Shown: piece by piece, positions 38,001 through 49,143 of the stretch
Layout: every line of letters begins with the position of its first letter
How positions within the stretch are numbered: position 1 is the first letter of the stretch
NCBI GenBank assembly: GCA_025201765.1
Contig: MU623433.1
Coordinates: 1-64,000, forward strand
Direction: 5' to 3'
DNA length: 64,000 nucleotides
DNA from: Daldinia sp. FL1419
Taxonomy: Eukaryota > Ascomycota > Sordariomycetes > Xylariales > Hypoxylaceae
Made by a program: the position numbers and the translations under genes
The notes under the pieces: model-generated
Databases searched by the model: none
What the model saw: the letters and a program-made list of their open reading frames with translations, nothing else
Told to the model about the DNA's origin: nothing

Positions 38001-38845
38001 ATATTAAAATATATTAAGAATAATAGAAAAATAAATCCAAAAAAAAAGATGTGGAATAGGTAAACATATATAACAATAATAGAAATATATATACTAATAT
38101 ATGTTTTATAAATAAGATATTATTAAGGGTATTTTAATAATAATGTTATAGCTATGTATAAAACTTTTTAATTCATAAAAATCTAATTTTAAATATTAAT
38201 TTGAATAGAAAGGGATAGGGATAATATTAATATAATATATTTGGGTATTAAAATAAAATAATATATTATAAAAAATCCATTTTAAAAAATTATTATATAA
38301 ATAATTATATGGTTTAGAAGAATTTAATAAAAAAATAGTATTTAATTAAAAAAGAAAAAAAAAAAAAAGGAAAAAAATAGGTTTTTTAAATAAAAAAGAT
38401 AGGAATTAAGTAAATATTTAAAATTAATATCAATTATTAAAAAATATTTATTATTATTAAAATATAGATTTTGAAATAATATTAATATTTAAAATAAAAG
38501 TTTTATATATTAAATTATAAATAAAGTATTTATTTTTTAAAAATTAATATTTAGGAGGCTTATTTAATAGGTATTTACAATATATAAATGGGATTTAATT
38601 AATAAAGATTAAATATAGAAACTAAAAGAAAAGTAAATATATAAAATATATATAATTAATAATACTTTAAATTAAATTATATATATAATAATTTTTAAAA
38701 TTTTAAAAAAGAAAAAGTTAATATTAAAAAACATATTAATAAAAAATTAATGAAGCAAATTTATATAATAAGGGTTAATAATATAAAAAGGTATTAAAAT
38801 ATTTTGAAATTAAATGAAAATATAAATCCTAATATATAATAGCCT
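26061..38845. mobile_element. AT-rich, RIP-degraded repeat block 2 with no definable ends
   Basis: About 12.8 kb consist almost entirely of A and T, with TpA-rich words and stops in every frame. No transposase, reverse transcriptase or mitochondrial gene can be read with confidence. Base skew changes along the block. About 26.1-33.8 kb has C but very little G, about 34.4-35.3 kb and much of 36.9-38.8 kb has G but little C, and 35.4-35.75 kb is again C-biased. This is the pattern left when C-to-T change acts on one strand over a stretch. Short open pieces (e.g. 26797-27039, 36329-36583) are compositional. It is probably a nest of old transposons, by inference from context. Confidence 0.6.
36660..36850 (-). 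repeat. Degenerate 24-bp minisatellite
   Basis: Several units of about 24 bp resembling TTGCCAGATTTATTATTAAA follow each other. On the minus strand they are open and would encode repeated Asn/Lys/Ser-rich units such as NNKSGNLF and NNKFGNLF inside a 134-codon ORF (36634-37038). The ORF starts with a hydrophobic stretch of Leu/Phe/Tyr codons that follows from base composition, so I do not call it a gene. Confidence 0.55.
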
Positions 38846-39314
38846 TATAACTGAGTAGGTTAGGTGGCTACTAAAGTTGGGCTATTGTGGTGCCCCGCAG
38901 GGGTGCCCTCTTGTGCTAGTCTTCCCTGTCCGGCCTGTGAGAGGTAGGTACAGTACCCAATTACACAGCCAATCCTCAATTCTCGTGATACAAATGCGAT
39001 GTTACGAGAGGTGGGAAACAGCAAACCGAGTGCGTAACGAATATACGTATCGCCACGAATAAGGATAAGCTGTTTCAGCTCCCCCCGCCTTGTTCATGCT
39101 ATGTAGACAAAACCCCCATTGTCAGCCCCATTACGTCAACAGCATCTTTCTACGGTTAGAGATGTGCTACGCTGTGCCGTATTATCCAGATTCGTAAATT
39201 TTCATCACCATCTATATTCATAATTTGATACAATATATTGATTTATAAATGCCGTCTTGTTACTTATTTCTTCGTATTAGGCTTACTTGTCGGGTTTAGT
39301 AAATAGCTACTAAG
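38846..39314. other. Upstream region of the fragmin gene and edge of AT block 2
   Basis: Composition switches sharply from AT-only to mixed at about 38845. A GC-rich palindromic word, GTGCCCCGCAGGGGTGCCC, lies at about 38890-38908. A TATAAAT box is at 39245-39251. I see no other gene here. Confidence 0.45.
39245..39251 (+). promoter_or_regulatory. Candidate TATA box of the fragmin gene
   Basis: TATAAAT sits about 65-70 bp before the ATG at 39315, a usual core-promoter spacing for a short-leader fungal gene. Confidence 0.35.
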
Positions 39315-40505
39315 ATGGCACCACACGAAGGACTCGTACACGTGAAAGAGTACGACTGGAGAGATAGCAATGTTGAGAACATTGGAACAGAGCTTGATCA
39401 TAAAGTCAAGTATAACTCAGCAGCTACCGAACCGGCATGGCAGGAAGTCGGCAACGCTCCTGGCCTTTACGTTTGGCGGATTGAGGATTTCCAGGTAGTC
39501 CCGTGGCCAAAGGAACGATACGGCGATTTCCACGAAGGGGACAGCTACATTGTTTTACATTCGTACAAGATAGGGAGCAAGGATGGGCAGGAAAAGCTGG
39601 CCCATGATATCTATTTCTGGCTCGGAAATAAGACAACACAAGACGAGGCCGGCACTGCCGCTTACAAGACGGTCGAACTCGATGAATTCCTACACGGCGT
39701 AGCCATACAGCACCGTGAGCTCCAAAAGGAGCCTTCTGATGACTTCGTGACCTTATTCGCTCGTATCCGAATTCTATCAGGCGGTGTTCGCTCTGGTTTT
39801 ACGCACGTCGAGACTGAGGAGGAACCTAAGGAAACGCTCACCTTGCTCAGAATCTTCAAGCACTCAACTGCCAAACGTGCCGACTCGATCTTGGTCTACG
39901 AGGTCGAGCCTACTTGGCAGAGCCTCGACGAAAATGATGTCTTCGTGTTGGAACACGACAACAAAATCTGGGTCTGGCAGGGCAAAAACTGCAGCCCAAT
40001 GGAGAAGGCCAAGGCTGCCCAAGTCGTTCACGACATGACTATTGCGAAACACATCGATGTAGAAGTTGTGTCGCAAGCGGAATCAAGGTCGCGGACTATC
40101 GTTGGCATGCTAGGTGGACAGGATGTCGAAGGACCACTCCAGGCACCGCGACCTATCTTCTCATCCAAGAATCAAGATTCCGCCACCCATCACCCGCGTA
40201 GGCTATTCCGCCTATCAGACGCCTCTGGCCAACTGAGGTTTGACTTGGTGAAAGAAGACTCCGCGATAGACCGTTCTGATCTCGATACCAACGATGTCTT
40301 CATCCTCGACACCGGATCTAGTATATGGGTTTGGCAGGGTTCGGGAGCGAGCAGGGCGGAGAAGGTGATGTGGATTAAAGTAGCTGAATCATACATTCGA
40401 CAGCTCGGACAGGAATCTGGCGACAGCCAAACATATCTAATGCCGATTTCCAAAGTAGTCGAGGGCAGTGAGAGTCCGGCTTTTATTAAGGCGCTAGGAG
40501 CATAA
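39315..40505 (+). CDS. Fragmin/severin-type gelsolin-repeat actin-binding protein
   Basis: Proteins of this type sever and cap actin filaments in a calcium-dependent way in the cytoplasm. The gene is intronless and encodes 396 aa, the usual size for three gelsolin repeats. Repeat 1 (about 45-155) has PGLYVWRIEDFQVVPWPKE and GDSYIVLHSYKIG followed by DIYFWLGNKTTQDEAGTAAY. Repeat 2 (about 180-270) has DENDVFVLEHDNKIWVWQGK. Repeat 3 (about 290-390) has DTNDVFILDTGSSIWVWQGS. The gene lies in a 1.9-kb island of normal composition between AT block 2 and element copy 2. The element's target-site duplication begins 234 bp after the stop codon. It shows no RIP damage. The family is well recognised; its cell role in hyphae is not deduced here. 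Confidence 0.9.
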   Translation: MAPHEGLVHVKEYDWRDSNVENIGTELDHKVKYNSAATEPAWQEVGNAPGLYVWRIEDFQVVPWPKERYGDFHEGDSYIVLHSYKIGSKDGQEKLAHDIYFWLGNKTTQDEAGTAAYKTVELDEFLHGVAIQHRELQKEPSDDFVTLFARIRILSGGVRSGFTHVETEEEPKETLTLLRIFKHSTAKRADSILVYEVEPTWQSLDENDVFVLEHDNKIWVWQGKNCSPMEKAKAAQVVHDMTIAKHIDVEVVSQAESRSRTIVGMLGGQDVEGPLQAPRPIFSSKNQDSATHHPRRLFRLSDASGQLRFDLVKEDSAIDRSDLDTNDVFILDTGSSIWVWQGSGASRAEKVMWIKVAESYIRQLGQESGDSQTYLMPISKVVEGSESPAFIKALGA

Positions 40506-40738
40506 AGAGTAGGCCTATGATTTCTATTCTAAAATTGTGAAATCCAGCTAATATATAGGTACATGATAAAGAAAGCCAATGTTTCCTCGTTAACCTAGTT
40601 AATTGCCGATTTCAAGTTTCTACCTAATTATGGTTTGATAATATCCCCGTTGAGTAGGAACATCGAAAGTTGATGCCTATCGTAAGCGAGATTGGAATAT
40701 GCATTTAAAAAGCATCTAACCTAGGTTAGTATTTATAT

Positions 40739-40746
40739 ATGACATT
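40739..40746. repeat. Left target-site duplication of element copy 2
   Basis: ATGACATT directly precedes the terminal TTATCTTAGC. The same 8 bp follow the opposite end at 48306-48313. Confidence 0.75.
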
Positions 40747-43700
40747 TTATCTTAGCGAGCTTAGATTAGAAATTTTTGTCAGTTATTATAGCCACTATTT
40801 AATATGGTCCATATAGATATATCTGTAGGACTGTGCGTGTTATGCCAAAAATTTTAGTTTAAGGTATATATATGGTTTTTTAAAGTTCTTATAAAAATTA
40901 TTTATATAAAATAAAGATTTTTTTTTTAAAAATATTTAATAATTAAATAATAAAAATAAATATTTATAATTTGTAAATATTTAGAAATAGTAATAATTAA
41001 TATAAAGTTTTGTATTTAATTTTTATATAATATAATAAAAGAATAAAAATGTTATATATAATTAGTAGTTTTAAGTTCCTATTAATATATTATTTAATTA
41101 TCATTTTTATTAAATAATAGCAAAATAAAGAAGAACTTTATTTATTTTAAATAAGTAATAAGGGTTAATAATAAATATTTTAAAATCTGTTAATATTTTT
41201 TTTAATTTTTTTATTATAATATTAATATATAATTGAATTCAAAAAATGAAAATCATTAATTTTTATTTTTATATAATATTTAATAATAATATAATTAATA
41301 ATATTTTAATTAATCCTAAATTTTATTAATAATTTAAAAGTTATCTTTTTTAATTTTAAATATATTTATATTATTATTTAAGAATTTGGTTCTTTAAATA
41401 ATTTAATTGGATTGATGGTATGGTATGTGTTATTTGATGATTGTATTGTATTGTTTTTTAAATATATATAAAATATAAGTAATTTTTAGGATAGATATGA
41501 ATTGGAATAAGTATTTGTAAATATTGTTACTAATGCAATATTAAATTATAATATTATTAATAATATATTTAAATTTAAATTAAAAAAAAAGTAAGTAATT
41601 ATTATTTAATATATTGTATTTTATTATAATAATATTATTTTTGTGATTTGGATAGGTTATGGAAAGATAATTGTTTTGTAAATTATATTTGTTATTATAT
41701 ATAGGAAAATAATTATATAGTTATATCCTTTAAAATAATTAAGTTAAAATTAATTTGAAATTTTTTCTTAAATATTAAGGATATATTTATTATTTATTAT
41801 AAAAAAAATTAATAAAGTTAATAAATAATATAATAATATATATATATAATTTATTTATTATATATTAAAATAATGAAATGTAATTTGGTTTAATTAAAGA
41901 TATTTTTATTTATATTATTTTTAATTTTGAATAAATTATTATTAACTGATTTTTTTAATTATTTTACAATTTGGAATTTAATAATAAAATAACATTTATA
42001 ATTATTAATAAACTCCATATAATATATTAATAGTAAGACTTTTAAATTATATATTTTAATTTATATTAAATAAAAGGTTTAATCTTTTGAAAGATATTTT
42101 GATTTAAATACACAGCTATTTTAAACAAAGAGGTTTAAAATTTTATATTATAAAGAATTAATTTTAAAAAAAAAGATTTATTATAAAATAATTTATTATT
42201 TATTTAAGTTATTATTAGTTACCTAAATATTATAATTATTATATAACCATTAGAAAAAGATAATATTTAAAAAGATTTTTAATAATTAAATTTTTTTTTA
42301 ATAGGTTAATAAATAAAATCCCTTATAAGATTAATAAAATTATTATATTTATTAATAATAAAAAGAAGTTAATTATTATTTATTATTATTTAATATTATA
42401 AATTATAAAATTGAATTTAACCCATTTTTAAATTAAATATTTTATTAAATAATATAATATTCATATGTAATTAAAAGATTAATAATATATATATAATAAA
42501 TTTATTGGAAATATTTCTTCCTATTAAATTATATTAATAACTATAACTTTTAAAATAAATATAAATATTTAAAATATTAAACAAATAATATAATATAAAC
42601 CCCTTATTTCTAGTAATTTAATAAATTTATAGTAGCAATTCAAATAAATAATTAAAAATAAAATAATATAAGTTAAGGTATATTTCTTTATTCCTTATTA
42701 ATATTTTAATTAATTAAGCACCATAAAAATGGTAAAGTTTATTCTAAAACTTAAAAAAAAATTATTAAAAATATTATTAATTTTTAATTATTTATAATAA
42801 ATTATTATAATTATTAATATGGAGTTAAATATTTTTACTAATATAGCAAAGACATTCCAACATTATTTACCATCAAATTTAATGGATCAAATTATAAATA
42901 TTTTTGGAATTAATAATGATATAAGGTTAATAATAACTTCTAATTATAGGTTATTTAGGGATATAATATTAATAAAATAGATAATATTAAATATAAAAAT
43001 TAAGTAAAATTTAAAAAAAAAATAATTTTATATATTTACCCTTATTAATATTCTTTATTTTAGGAAGTTTATTTTGAAATTCCTCCAAGAATTAACAGGG
43101 GACCATATAAAAAACACTATTCAAATTAATAAATAAATATGTTATAATATATATAACCATAAGTTTAAAATATTACCTTTTCTACCTTTTAAACCTAAAA
43201 TTAATATTATATTTAGATTAAATATAAAGATATAATTTGTATTAAAGGAATTATAATCCTTTTTGATGGAGCTAATTGAGGAATATAATAATCTGGAATT
43301 ATATTGGATAGACTTACTAATATTTATTTTTATATATTTTAAAATGTAATAGAAAATTATAGGGTTATATACAAATATTATAAATAATAATAAACTTAAT
43401 TAATAAATTAAAAAAATGTTAAAAGAAAATAATTAAATTAAAAATAAATATAAATGATTTAATTAAAGATTAAAATTTAAGACTTTTGAAATATATTAAT
43501 AAATAATTTAAAAATATTAATTATACCTTATAAGTTTAAAATAATCTAAATAAATCAAAAAAGTGGCAAATCAATTTCATATTAAGGTTTTAAATATACT
43601 AATAGGTACGTCAACAACTTAAACATCAATACCAATAATTTTAAATATATTAAATAAAACACTTTTAAATCCTTTTATTATTATTATACTAGATTAGGTA

Positions 43701-46700
43701 ATAATATTTAAATTAATGAAATATTATAAAAAATAAATTAATAATATATTAAAATAAAAGTAATAATCTTTTATTATACATTTAATATATTAAAAGAGTA
43801 TATTAAAAAAATATAGATATATTTTATAATAAGATATAAATAAAATCATTTTTAAACCTAAGGTTTATATATAAATATTTGTAATATTATTAAATTTTAT
43901 AAACTTTATAATTAGGTATTATATAAAACTTATGGCTATTCCACCAGGATTTTTAAATAAAAAATATTTAAAATAAATACTTATAAAAATAGTAAGTATA
44001 TAAATTTTTATTTAAAGTTTTAAATTAAATATATTATTAAATTTGTTTAATATGTTAAATAATCTGGTATGTTAAATAAATCTTTTTCTTACCCTTCCTA
44101 ACCTATATTTATTTCTTATTTATAAGTGTAATGAAAACCTTATTAACCTTCCATTCTAATAATATCAAATAAATATTTATTTAATATATTATATGATGTA
44201 GATTATAGTTAAATGGGGGGCCTATCAGCCCTCCACCTTTTTCTATATTTATATTGCCATTATTAGCAATGTTATTTGCATTTCTAATATTATTGGAAAT
44301 GTTACCTATTAATCTATTGTATATTAAATTACCTATATTAAATAACTTTATAAAAACCTTTGGGGTTTAAGGTAAAAATAAATTGTGGATAATTAATTTA
44401 TATAATTGTGTGAATGTTGGATAGGTTTATTTATATATTAAATTTATTTAATAAGAATTAAAATTATATAATATAAATAAATAAATAATTAATTTTAATA
44501 AATTTATTAACCTATATTATATTAAAATAGCCATATAATTCCTTAAGAAAACCCTCTTACGTAGATATATATTACTATTTGATATAAGTATAATAAAAAC
44601 TATTATTAAAATAATATTAATATTTAATATTATTTAATTAAAGAATGTAAAAATACCAAGAATTTTCCTTAATCACTATATATATAACATAATAATGATA
44701 TAGGTAAGGCAATAGGCTTTCATTTAACATTAATGCTACTGTGTATATAAGCTCTTATATAAGTACTGCCATATATATAGGTTTTTGTATAGGTGTGAGA
44801 ATGTTTTATTAAATTTTATTAAATTAATTAAATATAATATAAAAGGTATTAAATAATATCCTTAATTTAAAATAAAAAATAAGAAAAATATAAAAAAAAA
44901 AAGAAAAAAAGAATTTTAAAAAAAGGTGGCTAATTTATTTATTTATATGAAAATCCCCGCTTTTAATTAGTATTACCTATTTATACATTTAAAATTATGT
45001 AAAATATTATAAAAAAATATATATATTTAGATTTAATTATTATAAATTTATATATAATTATATATAAATTTATAATAATTAAATTTAAATATATATATAT
45101 ATTTTATGGTAATTTTTGGCTTAATAAAAGATAAGAGAATAGTAAAAAAATATAATTAAAACAATTTAATTTATTTAATTAAATTAAAATATTACAGATA
45201 ATTTAATTATGTATAAATTAATAGTGTTGTAAAAGGTAAATTAAAAATCTTTATTATTATTATTATATTCTTTATTATTAAATTAATATAAATATTATCC
45301 TTCATTATTATTAATAATATTATTATTTTTATTAAATATATTAAATATATATAATTATTTAATATTATTATTTATTTGGATTATTTTGGTGTTAAATTCT
45401 TTAACTTTCTTTATTATTAATTAATTATATCCTTTTTTTATAATATCCAATATATTGTATAAGTTAAAAAAGATACTATTGTAATTATTATTCTTAAACC
45501 TTTTGGTAATACCATCCTTATATAACTTATATATATATTAAATTATTTGATTATTAATCTTTATAATATAATATTAGCCCTTTTGCTTAACCTTAAACGT
45601 ACATTCCATATCACTTTAAATAATAACATTATATTACCTTATAAAAATTAATTAATTAAATATAATATTAATGTTATAAATTAAATTTTTATTATTTTTA
45701 ATATTAATAATAAATATATTATTAATATATTCTAATGTTAAATTAATGATTTTTTATTTACTATTGGTAATAATATATTTAATAAGGCTTGTATGAAGAA
45801 TATCTTTTGTTAGATTTAGTTCTATAACTTTGGGATAAAATAATTAGGTAAAATATAATATTTTCTAATTATAGTTAATTAAATCCTTATTATAAAAAAG
45901 ATATAGTAATAGGGGTATAAATTGTTTAAGTATGTTATAATTACCAACATATATGATTTTTTTTAATATTAATAAAATGCTTACAACCTTTAGATAACAA
46001 TAACAACTTTGAAATTTGATGTTAATATAATCACCTTCTTAATTTATATATTTATTTAATCATACTAAATAATTAAATAATTAAAATTATATTTTAAAGA
46101 GTTTTTATTTTAATAAATTAATGGATATTTTCTTTATAACTTTATGTAAAGATTTGGTATATATATTTAATAATTATTCCATATTAATAAAATTTTATAT
46201 TAGGAAGGTAATAATATAAATATTAAAATTATTTTATAATAATAATATTATTTAATAATATTTAATTTTATCTTTTTTAATATTATAATTCTAATTAAAG
46301 AATTGTACATTTTAATATATAAATAAATCCTAAAAGATATAAAATATTATGATGATATAATTAAAGAAAATATGGAAGAATATTGGTACTAAAAATATCC
46401 ATTATTTCCTATTAAATATATTCTTAGTTTCTATTTAAAAAAATATAATATATTAAATAAAAGATGTAATTTTTTGGTTGTTATAGATTAGAGTTAATCT
46501 TTTATTATAATTATTATATTTTATTATTTTATTAAATAAGATTTTATGAATTTAATATATATTAAATATTATTCCCTTATTTTTATTAATAATAAATATT
46601 TATAAAATATAATTGATATTAATTTTGGAATATGTAATAATTGAAAAAAGGGAGGACTTATTAAAAGATAATAATTTAAACATTATTTAAATAAAATTTA

Positions 46701-48305
46701 TTAATTAATATTTCATAATTTTATATTAATATATTGAATTTTAATAAAAATAATTATTAATTTATTTATATTTAAATGGAATTTTAATATACCAATCTTT
46801 TTGATAAAAAAGGTTATTAATGTTAGGATTAATAATAAAAAAGTAATTGGTTAAATTTTTTAATATATTTTTTTTATTTTTTTATAAATCTTTAATAATA
46901 TTTTTAAAATTATAATTATTATATATATATATAATAATAAGGTTATAGGTAATATATTTAAGATTTTTTTATATATTATATTAATAATTATTTTTAAAGT
47001 CTTTAAATATTTTAATATATTTGTATTTATTTGATTATTTTGCTTATAATATTTATTATTATTTTATAATTAAAAGAGATACTTAAATAAGCCAACATAT
47101 CTATTACCTGGTATAATATGTCATTATTATAAAGGTAAAGATTTATTGTAGAAGGTAAGAAAATAAATTATTGCAACGTGAATGAATATAATAGTATAGA
47201 AGTAATTATATATGTTATAGAAGTAGGAAATTTAAAATTTATTTTATATAAATTTTATTTAATTTATTTATGGATAAGGATTTAATTAAAAAATTTAATT
47301 AATATTAAAACTTTAATTAATATTTAAGGTTAATTTTTAATTAAAATATTATTAATTTATTTGATATTATTGGTGTTTTTAATGGTATATTTGTTATTGG
47401 TTGAGTTTATGAAAGATTTTATATTAAATATATTGAATGTTGGTTGGGTTATTAAAAAAGAAAATTTTTTTTTTAATATAAAAGATATTTTATTAATTTT
47501 TTAATTAATAATTTTTTTACTTTTATTTTTGTTATTATTTTCTATAATTTAAATATTAATATTAATTAATTTTAAATGTGCTTATATATAAGACTTTCTA
47601 AATATATTAGCCATACAATGCAATCTCAGATTAGAGTTTTATTTATTATTAATCTGGGATAAAATCCAACCTTTTAAGAACCATTTAAAGATATACTTAT
47701 AAAAGTAATTATATATTTATTAAAAATTAATTATAATATTAATAATTATATTTAAAGGAAAATAATATTTATTTATATTTCTTTTAATATTAAGTTTTAT
47801 TTTAGTATTATTGTTAGAAGAAATATTATTTGGTGTATTATTTAAGAAATTAATATTTAAGATATTTTAATATAGTAATTAAAAAAATAATAATGGAAAT
47901 AATGATAATTTAAATAATAAATCCATTTTTATAAAATTATTTTAATGTGGTAATTAAAGAGGTAATAATAAAAATAATAAGAATTTAAATAATAAATTTA
48001 TTTTTATAGAATATATTAATAATTAAATATTGTAAAAATATAAAAAAAATTATATTAAATTTATAATAATTTAATTATATATATTATAATAAATTTAAAT
48101 ATTTATTCTTCAATTATAATAATTATTCTAATATTTATAATTTTTAATATAATTAATTACCATACAAATAATCACATTTGTACCTTAGATTAGGAGATGG
48201 TTTTTGGTGGGAGGGGTATGTTAGGGGTCTGATTGACTAAAAAGTGCTGTGGCTCAAAAGATATAAAGAAAAACTATCCTCCTAGTTTGAACCCCACTGA
48301 AATAA
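40747..48305 (-). mobile_element. Large RIP-degraded MULE-like DNA transposon, copy 2 (inverted)
   Basis: This 7.6-kb block is in reverse orientation to 18443-25149. Its left end (40747-40866) matches the reverse complement of the right end of copy 1, including TTATCTTAGCGAGCTTAGA and the GACTGTGCGTGTTATGCC core. Its right end (about 48170-48305) matches the reverse complement of the left end of copy 1. Subterminal DNA also aligns for several hundred bp at both ends, with a roughly 75-bp segment present twice in copy 2 (about 47.88-48.02 kb). An 8-bp duplication (ATGACATT) flanks it. Compared with copy 1, its 40747-terminus shows dense CpA-to-TpA change. The clearest open remnant is 42819-42980 (53 codons, starting MELNIFTNIAKTFQHYLPSN), which I cannot assign. 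Confidence 0.78.
45011..45105. repeat. Near-perfect 95-bp AT palindrome
   Basis: The halves 45011-45057 and 45058-45105 are reverse complements with no spacer and one or two mismatches. In single-stranded form it would give a long hairpin. It lies inside element copy 2. Confidence 0.8.
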
Positions 48306-48313
48306 ATGACATT
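48306..48313. repeat. Right target-site duplication of element copy 2
   Basis: ATGACATT follows the terminal ...CACTGAAATAA and equals 40739-40746. Confidence 0.75.
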
Positions 48314-48371
48314 AGGGATGCAAATTTCATTATACACTTAGCGTATAATGATGTATAATAACTTATAATAA

Positions 48372-48393
48372 CGCATAATAGATGTATTATGCG
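48372..48393. repeat. 22-bp palindrome, copy 1
   Basis: The core CGCATAATA...TATTATGCG is an inverted repeat with one central mismatch. It is followed by GCATAACGGATTTATACCCCCC. A near-identical, perfect version is at 48705-48726. Confidence 0.75.
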
Positions 48394-49143
48394 CATAACG
48401 GATTTATACCCCCCGATTATCCGGCGCACTAGTACTAAAAGGGATAGGTTTCGACATTTAGGTAGGTATTGAAATATTGTGGCAGGATTGCTATTATGAA
48501 AAATTATTTCAATTGATAGTTTTGAATTAGGTTATTAGATTTAAGCATTTAAGATTGATTTAATATTTTTTTTAATTTTATTATATTTTGTTTTATCTTA
48601 AAATATTACGTGTTTTTAGTAGTAAAATTTCTAAGGGGGTATTACTTAATAATCGCATTATGCGTATTGCATTATGTACATAATAGGCGCAGTATACATA
48701 ATAACGCATAATAGATCTATTATGCGCATAATGGGCATGCCTACATGACATGTATGGGTAGAAGTCGAGTCTAGATGGCAGGTGGGGGCACCCGCATAAG
48801 CGGCTAGGCGGCCTCAATTAAACGCGCCGCTAACGGGTCTAGTGCCGGAACCGCGGAAGCGTGTTTTGAAAAGGATAGTTAGGTAATTGGTGATTGGGGA
48901 CTTTCCAAGGTTTGGACCCTTTTTCCGTATTCCGTATTCCGTATCTGGGATCGTCACCGACCTTTCCCCTAAGATAATATTATTATTTACGTCTGACACC
49001 CTCACGCCTCACGGACCAAAATCTTTGTAATAACAACATTCACCTACGATTTTGAATTCGACGCTAAACCGTTTCATAAATTCTAGATTGAAATCTTCGA
49101 TGCCTTTCCTTCAATAGCGATCACAAAACTCAAATTGTCAAAG
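48394..49143. other. Intergenic region upstream of LCB1
   Basis: The first part (to 48704) is the spacer between the two palindromes, with poly-T and CCCCCC/GGGGG words in inverted order (48409-48414 and 48635-48639). The remainder is normal promoter DNA with no TATA box that I trust. Short ORFs here are antisense or low-complexity and not supported. Confidence 0.4.
48705..48726. repeat. 22-bp palindrome, copy 2 (perfect)
   Basis: CGCATAATA plus central GATC plus TATTATGCG reads the same on both strands. Similar TTATGCG/CGCATAA words recur at 48655-48665 and 48680-48695. With the partner at 48372-48393 it brackets a 311-bp AT-rich spacer, like the ends of a small non-autonomous element. Confidence 0.75.

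Noticed and set aside
18443..48305. A single Starship- or Helitron-like giant element spanning the whole AT compartment
   Set aside because: Each outer block has its own target-site duplication, and no tyrosine recombinase (captain) or Rep/helicase gene is recognisable. Two separate insertions explain the data better.
40747..48305. hAT superfamily because of the 8-bp duplication
   Set aside because: The sister copy has a 9-bp duplication and the termini are long and lack a short CAG-type hAT end, so MULE-like fits better, though hAT is not fully excluded.
48593..48817. 74-codon minus-strand ORF with HYAHN repeats
   Set aside because: It reads through the palindrome repeats (GCATAAT words) and is not protein-like outside them.
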